From JANWHF01 sp036276235 (GTDB lineage: Bacteria > Planctomycetota > Phycisphaerae > Tepidisphaerales > Tepidisphaeraceae), in assembly GCA_036276235.1 (NCBI GenBank), contig DATBDZ010000182.1, positions 1 through 15,753 on the forward strand: a stretch of DNA of 15,753 bases, given 5' to 3'. Under the pieces are notes generated by a model. The model had not been told where the DNA came from. It did not search any database and saw only the letters and a program-made list of their open reading frames with translations. Positions within the stretch are counted from its first letter, which is position 1. Every line of letters starts with the position of its first letter. A program made the translations under genes and the position numbers. This document shows positions 5,741-13,130 of this stretch, piece after piece.

Positions 5741-7879
5741 CTACGGCTCTAAACCGCTGTAAATCCGCACCGACTCGATCAATCCACTGAATCGCGGCAA
5801 CGGCGTCGCCAGTACCGTCGTTCCAAGATCAGCGCCGATCTGCAAACTCTCCGCGGGGTTTCGCGACAGCGGATGTTCCAGTGCGATGCGGCCGGCGGGC
5901 TTGCCATCCACCTCCAGCAGAAGATGCTCCTGATCGAAGCGCGCGACGACTGTCGTCCACTTTCCTGTGATCACTTCGCCGGCGCTGACCCTTTCGGGCT
6001 GTCGATTGGAGACGATTGTGAAGACGGGTTTGCCTTGCTCGATTGCGAGGCAATAGCCGAACGACGTGCCGCCGTGGGCGAGGATGATGCCGTCGGGGCG
6101 GTCGGATTTGAAGGTCGCTTCGACCGTCCACGCGCCGACGGCGGGGTTGAGGCTCGGAGATTTGCGGACGGCGATGTCGCCATCACCGGTGAATCGCCGC
6201 GCTTTGTGGCCATCGCGGCCGTCCACCAGCGGCGAGTTGTGAGCGGTGCCGTCATTGTTGTGGCCGGAGGCATCGATGACCGTATCGCCTCGCTCCTTGT
6301 CGAATCGATATTCCAGAACCCACGCATTGAGCGCCATTGCACCGCCGGCAGGCTGCTTGGGGATGATGCTCGCCGGCGGGTCGGTGTCTGGGAGCTTCAG
6401 CTCTTTGCGCAGCCGATCCAGCTCCTTGTGGAGGTCCGCCTGCACTTGCGCATAGTCAGGCTGGCCGTAGATGCTCTTCATCTCGTGCGGATCCGTCTTG
6501 AGGTCGAACATTTCCCAGTAGTTCATCTCCGGCTCGTAGAAGTAGACGAGCTTGTAGCGATCGGTGACGACGCCGTAATGGCGGGCGACATTGTGGACGG
6601 CGGGGTGCTCGTAGTAGTGATAGTAAAACGATTTTCGCCAGTCGGCGGGTGTCTGGCCCTTGAGCAGGGGGACCATGCTGTGCCCCTGCATATCGGCGGG
6701 AATCGGCACGCCAGCCGCGTCAAGGAATGTCTCGGCAAAGTCGAGATTGGAAACGATATCGTTGTTGACCCTGCCCGGCTTGATCACGCCCGGCCAGCGA
6801 ATCAGCAGCGGCGTGCGCATCGATTCTTCGAAGATCCAGCGCTTGTCAAACCAGCCATGCTCGCCCAGATAGAAACCCTGGTCGGATGCATAAACCACGA
6901 TCGTGTTCTGCTCCAGGCCTGACTCCTTGAGATAGTCCAGCATCTTCCCGACGCTGTCATCGACGGAGGAAATCGTCGCCAGGTAATCATGCATGTAGCG
7001 CTGATACTTCCAGCGCACCAGGTCCTGCCCGGCGAGCTGCTTTGATTTGAAATCAGCGATGATCGGATCGTAGTGCGCGTCCCACGTCTTGCGCTGCTCG
7101 CCGTTGAGCGTTGGCGGGGGCACCAGCTTCAGATCGCGATCGTTCATCACCTTGCCGATCTCCATCTGCTGCTCGTGCTCGGCTTTGCCGCGCCCGGAAT
7201 AATCGTCGAAGAGCGTCGGCGGCTCGGGGAATGTCGTGCCATCGTACATCGCGAGCTTCGAGAGCGCCGGCTCCCATTCGCGATGCGGCGCTTTGTGCTG
7301 GCACATCAGCAGAAACGGCTTGCTCCTGTCGCGCTGATTCTTGAGCCAATCGAGGCTGTCCTCGGTGATGATGTCGGTGACATATCCCTGTTTACGCACC
7401 GGCTGGCCGTTGAGCGTCATCCGCGGGTTGTAGTATTGCCCCTGGCCCGGCAACACTTCCCAATAATCAAAGCCGGTCGGATCGCTCACCAGATGCCACT
7501 TGCCGACAATCGCGGTCTGATAGCCTGCCTCGCGTAGCAGCTTGGGCAGCGTCACCTGCGATCCATCGAAGCGGCTATTGTAATTGTTGTAAAAGCCATT
7601 GAGATGGCTGTACTTCCCCGTAATCACACAAGCGCGGCTCGGGCCGCAAAGCGAATACGTAGTCAGACATCGATCAAACCGCATTCCCTCCGTACCGAGA
7701 CGATCGATATTCGGCGTCCGATTCAGCCCAAAGCCATCAGCGCTGACAGCCTGGTAAGCGTGATCGTCGCTGAAGATAAAGAGGATATTGGGCCGGCTGG
7801 GCACGGGTTGCGCCCCTAAATCGGCAGCGGCCAAAAACAGAGCGCATAGAAAAATCAGTTGCGAAAACGCGCAATGCAT
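5741..7879 (-). CDS. Secreted type I (formylglycine) sulfatase with C-terminal LamG-like domain
   Basis: Hydrolyses sulfate esters, probably on a sulfated polysaccharide, outside the cytoplasm. An N-terminal signal peptide (about 1-23) precedes the alkaline-phosphatase-fold sulfatase domain. It has PNILFIFSDDH with metal-binding D38-D39, the C-x-P-S-R formylglycine signature SLCGPSR (C78, converted by a sulfatase-modifying enzyme), VGKWHL near 125, HKAPHREW near 196, and SDQGFYLGEHGWFDKRW near 332. Residues of about 535-710 look like a LamG/concanavalin-like domain (WTVEATF, SFGYCLAIEQGK, GLIESVRIYS). The core resembles N-acetylglucosamine-6-sulfatase/mucin-desulfating types (SulfAtlas S1_11-like, a guess). 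A GGAG lies 12 bases before the ATG at 7879. Confidence 0.9.
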   Translation of the reverse strand: MHCAFSQLIFLCALFLAAADLGAQPVPSRPNILFIFSDDHAYQAVSADGFGLNRTPNIDRLGTEGMRFDRCLTTYSLCGPSRACVITGKYSHLNGFYNNYNSRFDGSQVTLPKLLREAGYQTAIVGKWHLVSDPTGFDYWEVLPGQGQYYNPRMTLNGQPVRKQGYVTDIITEDSLDWLKNQRDRSKPFLLMCQHKAPHREWEPALSKLAMYDGTTFPEPPTLFDDYSGRGKAEHEQQMEIGKVMNDRDLKLVPPPTLNGEQRKTWDAHYDPIIADFKSKQLAGQDLVRWKYQRYMHDYLATISSVDDSVGKMLDYLKESGLEQNTIVVYASDQGFYLGEHGWFDKRWIFEESMRTPLLIRWPGVIKPGRVNNDIVSNLDFAETFLDAAGVPIPADMQGHSMVPLLKGQTPADWRKSFYYHYYEHPAVHNVARHYGVVTDRYKLVYFYEPEMNYWEMFDLKTDPHEMKSIYGQPDYAQVQADLHKELDRLRKELKLPDTDPPASIIPKQPAGGAMALNAWVLEYRFDKERGDTVIDASGHNNDGTAHNSPLVDGRDGHKARRFTGDGDIAVRKSPSLNPAVGAWTVEATFKSDRPDGIILAHGGTSFGYCLAIEQGKPVFTIVSNRQPERVSAGEVITGKWTTVVARFDQEHLLLEVDGKPAGRIALEHPLSRNPAESLQIGADLGTTVLATPLPRFSGLIESVRIYSGLEP

Positions 7880-7954
7880 GATGTGGTTTGCTCCTTGCCA
7901 CGATCATTGTGGCGACGGCGGAGCGGCGCTTCAAGAAAAATCGTGGCGTCGTGG

Positions 7955-8084
7955 CATCGGCGTCTCGCCCATGGCTTGCGGTACTCCGCAAATTGTGGCA
8001 TGGGTTTCCAACCCATGGCTTGTTGTACTCAACAAGCGTTGGCCGTACTCGGCCAACATCAGCAAGAGCGAAGCGTTCTTCGCA
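7955..8084. repeat. Run of six consecutive small hairpins, three with GTACTC loops
   Basis: In order: CATCGGCG-TCT-CGCCCATG (7957-7975 approx., one mismatch); TTGCG-GTACTC-CGCAA (7976-7991); CATGGGTT-TCC-AACCCATG (7999-8017); GCTTGTT-GTACTC-AACAAGC (8018-8037); GTTGGCC-GTACTC-GGCCAAC (8038-8057); GCGAAG-CGTT-CTTCGC (8069-8084). The last five are perfect stems; the third, fourth and fifth are directly adjoining. The run fills the 223-base gap between the TPR-glycosyltransferase gene (ends 8103) and the sulfatase start (7879), both on the minus strand, so it would be in a 3' UTR or the sulfatase leader. Confidence 0.88.
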
Positions 8085-8102
8085 ACTGACAAGCCGCGCA
8101 TA

Positions 8103-10277
8103 TTATTTTGGCGTCGCCAACCACTGCCGCCACATCCAGCGATATGCCGCCTCGACATCTCGGGCGAACTGCGTGGGATTCATCAAGGGCGAGCTGGCCA
8201 TTCGTTGCCGAAGCGTCGCGCGAAGCTGTGAGAGCGATTGTAAATCGTTGGCTAGCGACACTGCGACCTGCACATATTTCGCCGGAGAATCTGCGACCAA
8301 CTGCGGCAATCCGAGGTTGGAGAGAATGCTCAACCCGCCGCGCGTGACGGCCAAGTCTCCCGTCAGGCTCACCACCGGCACGCCCATCCACATCGCATCG
8401 CACGTAGTCGTGCCGCCGGTGTAGGGGAAAGGATCCAGCGCCAGGTCGATCTGCTGATACTGCTCGAAGTATTCGATTGTCCCGGTGGTCGGCACAAACA
8501 CCAGCCGCTTGGGATCCACGCCGTGGCCGCGCAGCAGATCGCGCGCCTTGCCGCGATGGCGGCCGGGCAGCGCATGAACCAGGAGCTTTGATCGCGGGAC
8601 CTGCCGCAGAATTTCACACCAGACATGCCACGTCGGCGGCGTCACCTTCGCATACGTGTTGAACGACCCGAACGTGATGATATGATTTTCCAGTGCCGGC
8701 AGCGGCCCCGGCGGCGGCGCTTCCTCCGCCGGCGCATAACACCAATATGTGCGCGGCAGTCTCACTGTCTTCTCCGAATACCATCGCTCATCGCGATCGG
8801 GCGGATCAAGGTACGGATCGCTCAGGCGATAATCCATTGCCTCCAACCCGGTGGTGCTGCAATAGGCGAGGTAGGTGACCTGCACCGGCGCCGGCTTGCG
8901 CGCGAAGCAGAGCAAGCGGTTGCCCGCCATGCGCATGGTCAGATCCACGAAGATGTCGATTCGATCCTCCTGAATTTGCTCGGCCAGCTTCATGTCGGAC
9001 AGGGGAGCGCAATCGCGCCAGCACACCGCGGCCTTGCGGGCGCGCTCGGTGACGGCATCGCAGTGGGTCGAGTCGTGATAGATGTAGGACTCAACCGCGG
9101 CAAGATCGTGATGAGCCACTAGCGGAAGAAAGAACCTGCCCACCGGATGATTGCGAATATCCGGCGAAACATAGCCGACGCGCAGCGGCCGATCGGGCGA
9201 GCGATCATTGCCGTGAGATGTGAACCGCTGCGTCTCGATCGGCCGCACATAAATGTCGTTCCACTTGCGATTCTCTTCCGCGATTTTTGGCCCGTCGCAT
9301 CCGGGCATAAAATGCATGAGGTACGGAACAGTGCCCGCAATGAACGGGTCTCCCATGATCGCGACCGATCGCCGGAAGCAGGCCAGCGCCTCGTCGAGCT
9401 CGCCGCTGCTCATCAGGGCGTTTCCTAAAAAGCTGTGTGCCTCTGGGAAATCGGGCTTGAGGTGGGCGGCCCGCCGCAGCGCCTCGATCGCCTGCGGCAG
9501 CTCGCGGCGCTTTTCGTGGATGATTGCCATGCTGTAATAAGGCTGCGCGAAATCCGGCTTGGCCGCGATCGCGCGGCGAAACTCCGCCAGCGCTTCGTCG
9601 ATCTGCCCCAGCTTCTGCAAAGCCATCCCCAGCGAGCAATGCGCCTCGGCAAAATTGGGGCGGAGCGACAACGCCTTGCGATAGGCGGGAATGGCCTCGT
9701 CATAACGACCCAGCCGTTGCAGCAGGTTGCCAAGATTGTTGCGCACTTCGACAAAATCAGGATTGAGCTTCAGCGCCTTGCGAAAGGCTTCACGCGCTTC
9801 TTCCAGAAGCCCCTTGTCCATCAGCGTGTTTCCGAGATTGTTCAACGCTTCGGGATATTCGGGGCGAAGCGTTAATGCGCGGCGCAGCGGAACGAGCGCT
9901 TCATCCGGGCGTTTGGCTTGCTGGAGGATAAAGCCCAGCGTGTTGTGAGCGGCTGGGGAACTGGGGTTGATCGTCGTCGCCTGGCGGCCCATCGCGATCG
10001 CCTCGTCGAGGCGGCCTTGCCCCAGGAAATAGAGGCCAAGGTTTTGCGGATAAGCCGGCTCGCGCGGATTGGCCGCCATGGCGCGGCGGAGGAAATCGAT
10101 CGACGCCTGCCCCTGCCCAAGCTGGCCGGCAATCAGCCCCAGAAGATTCAACGCATCGGCGTAATTGGGCTGCGTCGCCAGAATCTGGCGGCAGATCGCC
10201 TCCGCCTCGGCCAGCCGGCCCGCATTAAAATACTGCGCGGCCAGTGCAAAATTTGACTGCGGCGACATCGTAGCCAT
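8103..10277 (-). CDS. TPR protein with SPINDLY-type O-linked glycosyltransferase domain (GT41)
   Basis: About nine 34-residue tetratricopeptide repeats (residues of about 10-310; units like PEALNNLGNTLMDKGLLEE) are followed by a bacterial OGT/SPINDLY catalytic region (about 364-720). Landmarks are RVGYVSPDIRNHPVGRFF with H377 at the position of the catalytic-region histidine of OGT, PVQVTYLAYCSTTGLEAMDYRLSD, ITFGSFNTYAKVTP, and the nucleotide-sugar-binding block ALDPFPYTGGTTTCDAMWMGVPVVSLTG. Such proteins transfer a sugar (GlcNAc, fucose or other) to Ser/Thr of target proteins; donor and target are unknown here. I chose the ATG at 10277 (724 aa); ATG 10268 is equally possible and an upstream in-frame ATG at 10313 adds 12 basic residues. 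No clear Shine-Dalgarno. It is flanked on both sides by hairpin-rich intergenic DNA. Confidence 0.9.
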   Translation of the reverse strand: MATMSPQSNFALAAQYFNAGRLAEAEAICRQILATQPNYADALNLLGLIAGQLGQGQASIDFLRRAMAANPREPAYPQNLGLYFLGQGRLDEAIAMGRQATTINPSSPAAHNTLGFILQQAKRPDEALVPLRRALTLRPEYPEALNNLGNTLMDKGLLEEAREAFRKALKLNPDFVEVRNNLGNLLQRLGRYDEAIPAYRKALSLRPNFAEAHCSLGMALQKLGQIDEALAEFRRAIAAKPDFAQPYYSMAIIHEKRRELPQAIEALRRAAHLKPDFPEAHSFLGNALMSSGELDEALACFRRSVAIMGDPFIAGTVPYLMHFMPGCDGPKIAEENRKWNDIYVRPIETQRFTSHGNDRSPDRPLRVGYVSPDIRNHPVGRFFLPLVAHHDLAAVESYIYHDSTHCDAVTERARKAAVCWRDCAPLSDMKLAEQIQEDRIDIFVDLTMRMAGNRLLCFARKPAPVQVTYLAYCSTTGLEAMDYRLSDPYLDPPDRDERWYSEKTVRLPRTYWCYAPAEEAPPPGPLPALENHIITFGSFNTYAKVTPPTWHVWCEILRQVPRSKLLVHALPGRHRGKARDLLRGHGVDPKRLVFVPTTGTIEYFEQYQQIDLALDPFPYTGGTTTCDAMWMGVPVVSLTGDLAVTRGGLSILSNLGLPQLVADSPAKYVQVAVSLANDLQSLSQLRATLRQRMASSPLMNPTQFARDVEAAYRWMWRQWLATPK

Positions 10278-10329
10278 GAATCGATGGTAACATGGACGCC
10301 GCACGCGGCCCAAAGCCGCCGGTCATGTG

Positions 10330-10463
10330 GAGTCGTGACTCTCGCTAGCGTCATGCTGAGGTACTCCGAAGCATCTGGCCGGATTACATGAATGGGCCTG
10401 ATGCTCGCGAGTACCGGCATCCAGTACGAACGACAGGACCATGCTCACGCAAGCGTGAGGCAT
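10330..10463. repeat. Cluster of short imperfect hairpins, two containing GTACTC/GAGTAC
   Basis: Within the 367-base gap between the divergent TPR-glycosyltransferase and thioredoxin genes: GAGTC-GT-GACTC (10330-10341); ATGCT...AGCAT around GTACTC (10353-10374, interior imperfect); GATGC...GCATC around GAGTAC (10400-10421); and CTCACGC-AA-GCGTGAG (10444-10459). I found no gene here. A promoter for either flanking gene must lie in this gap, but none stands out. Confidence 0.65.
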
Positions 10464-10496
10464 GGCATCCAAATTGGTTGCATCGCATAAAGTCCC

Positions 10497-10559
10497 TGTA
10501 GGGTGGGCGTACTCGCCCACCGCGAGCGGCAGATGGTGGGCGAGTACACCCACCCTACA
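10497..10559. repeat. BIME-like paired hairpin with GTAG feet and GTACTC loops
   Basis: Arms 10497-10521 and 10535-10559 are reverse complements over 25 bases with one mismatch, around a 13-base spacer. Each arm is itself a hairpin: GTGGGC-GTACTC-GCCCAC (10503-10520) and its inverted counterpart, with loop GAGTAC at 10542-10547. The feet are GTAG (10498-10501) and CTAC (10555-10558). Same plan as 1215-1273, with different stem bases. Confidence 0.88.
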
Positions 10560-10568
10560 ATTACAACC

Positions 10569-10586
10569 GGCGGGATTTGTCCCGCC
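10569..10586. repeat. Short perfect hairpin upstream of the thioredoxin gene
   Basis: GGCGGGA-TTTG-TCCCGCC, a 7-bp perfect stem 58 bases before the thioredoxin start codon. It has no T-run, so it is not a convincing intrinsic terminator; it is probably another dispersed repeat unit. Confidence 0.6.
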
Positions 10587-10644
10587 TAGGCTCCGGGTGG
10601 CTGTTTAACTCGGAATGAGAATCGCACAGGATTGAAAGCAATAC

Positions 10645-11169
10645 ATGTTCGCAAAACTCACAAAAATCATCGGCAAACTCATCATCGCGGCCTCGCTGGC
10701 GATCCTCCTCGCCAGTTGCAACGACGCGCCGCCGGCGGCTGGACCGTTGGGGCCGGCGCCGGCCTTGCGCGTCAAGTCGCTGGAGCATCTGGAGAAGGAT
10801 GTCACGCTCGCCGATTTTCAGGGGAAGTATGTCTTGCTCGACTTCTGGGCGACGTGGTGCCAGCCTTGCCGCGAGGAAACGCCGTACTTGCGCAAGACCT
10901 TCGAGCGTTTCGGCAAGGATTCGCGTTTTGCGATGCTGAGCATCAGCATCGATAAAGGCCCGACGCCGGTGCGAAGTTTTGTTGCCGCCAATGAAATGGG
11001 ATGGAGCCAGGGCTTCGCCGGCACACAGTCGGAACGCGATGAACTGCTGTCGCGCTGGAAGATCGAGGGGATTCCGGCGATCTATCTGATCGATCCGCAG
11101 GGAAAGATCATCGCCTCAGACCTGCGCGGCGATCAGATCGCCGCGGCCGTGGGGCGGTCACTCAAGTAG
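10645..11169 (+). CDS. Lipoprotein thioredoxin-fold protein (TlpA/ResA-like)
   Basis: Membrane-anchored thiol-disulfide oxidoreductase acting outside the cytoplasm. The N-terminus is basic, then hydrophobic, and ends in the lipobox LASC (lipidated C25). The thioredoxin domain (about 38-170) has the active site FWATWCQPC (C72, C75), a TlpA-type ETPYLRKTFERF helix after it, SISIDKG, and the cis-proline segment GIPAIYLIDPQGKII. Relatives reduce apocytochrome c or other extracytoplasmic disulfides, and planctomycetes carry many paralogues of unknown partner. No cytochrome-biogenesis gene is nearby, so the substrate is open. The start at 10645 is the one that gives a complete signal peptide; the Shine-Dalgarno is weak. 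Confidence 0.9.
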   Translation: MFAKLTKIIGKLIIAASLAILLASCNDAPPAAGPLGPAPALRVKSLEHLEKDVTLADFQGKYVLLDFWATWCQPCREETPYLRKTFERFGKDSRFAMLSISIDKGPTPVRSFVAANEMGWSQGFAGTQSERDELLSRWKIEGIPAIYLIDPQGKIIASDLRGDQIAAAVGRSLK

Positions 11170-11198
11170 GTGAGACGCCCGGTCGGCAGCGCTATGCT

Positions 11199-11304
11199 CC
11201 CTCCTCCGGTACACCGGGGGAGGGTTGGGGTGGGGGTTGTGTCGAATGGCGATCATACGCAAATGGCCCCCACCCTAGCCCTCCCCCGGAGTACCGGAGG
11301 AGGG
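11199..11304. repeat. Paired hairpins with GTACAC/GAGTAC loops
   Basis: The left unit is CCCTCCTCCG-GTACAC-CGGGGGAGGG (11199-11224); the right unit is CCCTCCCCCG-GAGTAC-CGGAGGAGGG (11279-11304). Each stem is 10 bp with one wobble-type mismatch. The inner flanks GGGGTGGGGG and CCCCCACCCT are inverted too. The layout is as at 3814-3939, with different stem bases. It lies between the thioredoxin stop (11169) and the LutA-like gene. Confidence 0.8.
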
Positions 11305-11386
11305 GATAAGAGAACGCGCCAATGTGCAGAACACTCCGACACCGCCAGCTTGTCTAACCAACGAATCGGCCATAATCTCCGCGGCG

Positions 11387-12139
11387 ATGCCGCACAACGT
11401 CGCCCTGTTCATCACCTGCCTCACCGACCAGTTCTATCCGCGCGTCGGCGTGGCGGTCACGAAAATCCTGGAGCATTTCGGCTGCAGCGTCAGCTTCCCG
11501 CAAAATCAAACCTGCTGCGGGCAGCCGTTTTTCAATAACGGATTTCATCCCGAAGCGCGCGAGCTGGTAAAGGGTTTCATCCGCGTCTTCGAAGGGCATG
11601 ATTACATCGTGACGCCCAGCGGCAGTTGCTGCTCGATGGTGCGGGGGCATTTTTCGGAGCTGCTGGATGATGATCCGATGTGGGGGCCGCGCGCTAAACA
11701 AGTGGCCGCGCGGACGTATGAGTTCGTCGAGTTTCTGGACAAGGTGCTGAAGATCGATGCCTCCAGCTTCAGTCTGCCCACGCCCACCACGCTCACCTAT
11801 CACTATATCTGCCATCTGCGCGGCATCGGCGTAAAGGACGAGGGCGTCCGCTTCCTCAAGCAAATCGGCAACGTCGATTTCCGCCCGATGGAAAAGACCG
11901 ATCAATGCTGCGGCTTCGGCGGAACCTTCGCCATTAAATACCCCGCGATTAGCGGGGCGATCGTAGAAGATAAAATGAAATGCGTGGCGGCCACCGGTGC
12001 CAAGACGCTCATCTGCAACGACGCCGGCTGCACGATGAATATATCCGGCATGTGCCACCGCCATGGGCTGGCCGTGCAAACGCGGCATATCGCCGAGCTA
12101 CTCGCCGAGGCGATGGGATTGGACGCCGCGCGGTGGTGA
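11387..12139 (+). CDS. lutA: LutA/YkgE-like (Fe-S)-binding protein with two CCG domains
   Basis: Cysteine-rich protein of the LutA (YkgE) family, a subunit of the LutABC L-lactate oxidation system in other bacteria and related to heterodisulfide reductase/GlpC CCG domains. From ATG 11387 (250 aa), domain 1 has C11, QTCCGQPFFNNGF (C43-C44) and GSCCSMVRG (C81-C82). Domain 2 has YHYICHLRG (C142), DQCCGFGGTFAIKYP (C174-C175) and CNDAGCTMNISG (C210, C215). I prefer 11387 to the upstream ATG 11324 because family members begin at the VALFITCLTD strand. No LutB or LutC gene is adjacent, so lactate oxidation by this protein is only inferred; any partner must be encoded elsewhere. Confidence 0.85.
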   Translation: MPHNVALFITCLTDQFYPRVGVAVTKILEHFGCSVSFPQNQTCCGQPFFNNGFHPEARELVKGFIRVFEGHDYIVTPSGSCCSMVRGHFSELLDDDPMWGPRAKQVAARTYEFVEFLDKVLKIDASSFSLPTPTTLTYHYICHLRGIGVKDEGVRFLKQIGNVDFRPMEKTDQCCGFGGTFAIKYPAISGAIVEDKMKCVAATGAKTLICNDAGCTMNISGMCHRHGLAVQTRHIAELLAEAMGLDAARW

Positions 12140-12233
12140 TGTTCAGAACACGCCTGGAGGGGAGGGCAGCGGGAGCTTTCAGAATCCGTGAAGCCCCAGA
12201 CGCAAGCCGCTCGAGTGGCTACACTTTCGCATA

Positions 12234-13076
12234 ATGAGTACGCAGTCCGACACAATCCTAAACTCGGCACAAAACAAACTGCGCGTTGGCAGCGTCAGCT
12301 TTCTGAACGCCAAGCCTCTGATCTACGGGCTGGAGAATTCTGACGCGCTTGAGCTTTCGCTGGATGTTCCTTCGCGCCTGCTCGATGGATTGGTCCAGCA
12401 GCGGCTGGATATCGCGCTTCTGCCGGTCATCGATTATCAACGCATGGCAGGGTTGCGCATCCTGACAGCCGGCGGGATCGGTTGCGATGGGCCGACGCTG
12501 ACCGTCCGAATCTTCAGCCCGGTGCCGATCGAGAGGATCGGCGTTCTCGCCTGCGATATCGACAGCCATACGTCTGTCGCGCTGGCGCGCATTATTCTTG
12601 CCCGCCAGTTCGGCATCACGCCCGAGCTGGCCGAGTTGCGGTATGAACGCCGCCCGACGGCAGACAAGAGCGTCTGCCCCACCGGAAAGTCGGCGCTGCT
12701 GTTGATCGGCGACAAGGTGGTGTGCGAAGAGCCGCGCGACTTGCCGTATCAATTGGATCTGGGCGAGGCATGGAAGAAGCTGACGGGCTTGCCGTTCGTC
12801 TTTGCCGCCTGGATGGCGCGGAGCGACATCGAGCTCGGCACGCTTCCAAAGCTACTGACCGAAGCCAAAACCGCTGGCTTGACGCACATTGATCAGATCA
12901 TCCGCCAATATGCCCTCCCGCGCGGCTGGCCGCCCGAAATCGCGCGCAAGTATCTCACCCATCACCTCAACTTCGACATCGGCCAGCGCCAGATCCAGGC
13001 GATTAAGCTGTTTCATGAGCTAGCGCATGCGCAGGGGGTGTTGACGCAGCCACCGCGAGATCTGCAAATCGCTTGA
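12234..13076 (+). CDS. mqnA: Chorismate dehydratase (futalosine pathway, menaquinone biosynthesis)
   Basis: MqnA converts chorismate to 3-[(1-carboxyvinyl)oxy]benzoate, the first committed step of the futalosine route to menaquinone. It has the periplasmic-binding-protein-like fold of the MqnA/MqnD family. Visible blocks are LRVGSVSFLNAKPLIYGL (about 16-33), DIALLPVIDY (about 59-68), IDSHTSVALARIIL (about 108-121), SALLLIGDKV (about 152-161) and YQLDLGEAWKKLTGLPFVFAAW. 280 aa is typical. The start at 12234 is the first ATG and gives a short non-conserved leader; no strong Shine-Dalgarno is seen. It is 94 bases after the LutA-like gene with nothing notable between. Other mqn genes are not in the window. 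Confidence 0.92.
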   Translation: MSTQSDTILNSAQNKLRVGSVSFLNAKPLIYGLENSDALELSLDVPSRLLDGLVQQRLDIALLPVIDYQRMAGLRILTAGGIGCDGPTLTVRIFSPVPIERIGVLACDIDSHTSVALARIILARQFGITPELAELRYERRPTADKSVCPTGKSALLLIGDKVVCEEPRDLPYQLDLGEAWKKLTGLPFVFAAWMARSDIELGTLPKLLTEAKTAGLTHIDQIIRQYALPRGWPPEIARKYLTHHLNFDIGQRQIQAIKLFHELAHAQGVLTQPPRDLQIA

Positions 13077-13113
13077 CGACCATTGGTTTGAAAAGTATAC
13101 TCTTCGTATATAC
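13073..13113 (+). promoter_or_regulatory. Sigma70-like promoter and possible MazE operator for mazEF
   Basis: TTGACG (13073-13078, overlapping the mqnA stop codon), a 17-base spacer, then TATACT (13096-13101) closely fits the sigma70 consensus. The palindromes GTATAC (13095-13100) and GTATATAC (13106-13113), separated by five bases, sit on and just after the -10. That suits autorepression by the MazE-MazF complex, as known for mazEF loci. A GAGGTG Shine-Dalgarno (13121-13126) precedes the mazE ATG. Confidence 0.65.
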
Positions 13114-13130
13114 ATCAAACGAGGTGCGAC

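Noticed and set aside
5535..5762. Small plus-strand gene over the 38-bp inverted repeat
   Set aside because: The frame is mostly repeat arms and spacer, without a ribosome-binding site or recognisable protein.
5873..6922. Plus-strand open frame of about 349 codons opposite the sulfatase gene
   Set aside because: It is a mirror frame of the sulfatase with no recognisable domain. Likewise 4421-5230 opposite the sugar dehydrogenase and 7073-7537 opposite the sulfatase.
7788..8424. Small plus-strand genes across the hairpin cluster before the sulfatase
   Set aside because: Their translations are made of hairpin repeat words and antisense of the glycosyltransferase; no family resemblance.
11170..11538. 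Plus-strand open frame between the thioredoxin and LutA-like genes
   Set aside because: It is built from the paired hairpin repeat and then overlaps lutA in another frame.
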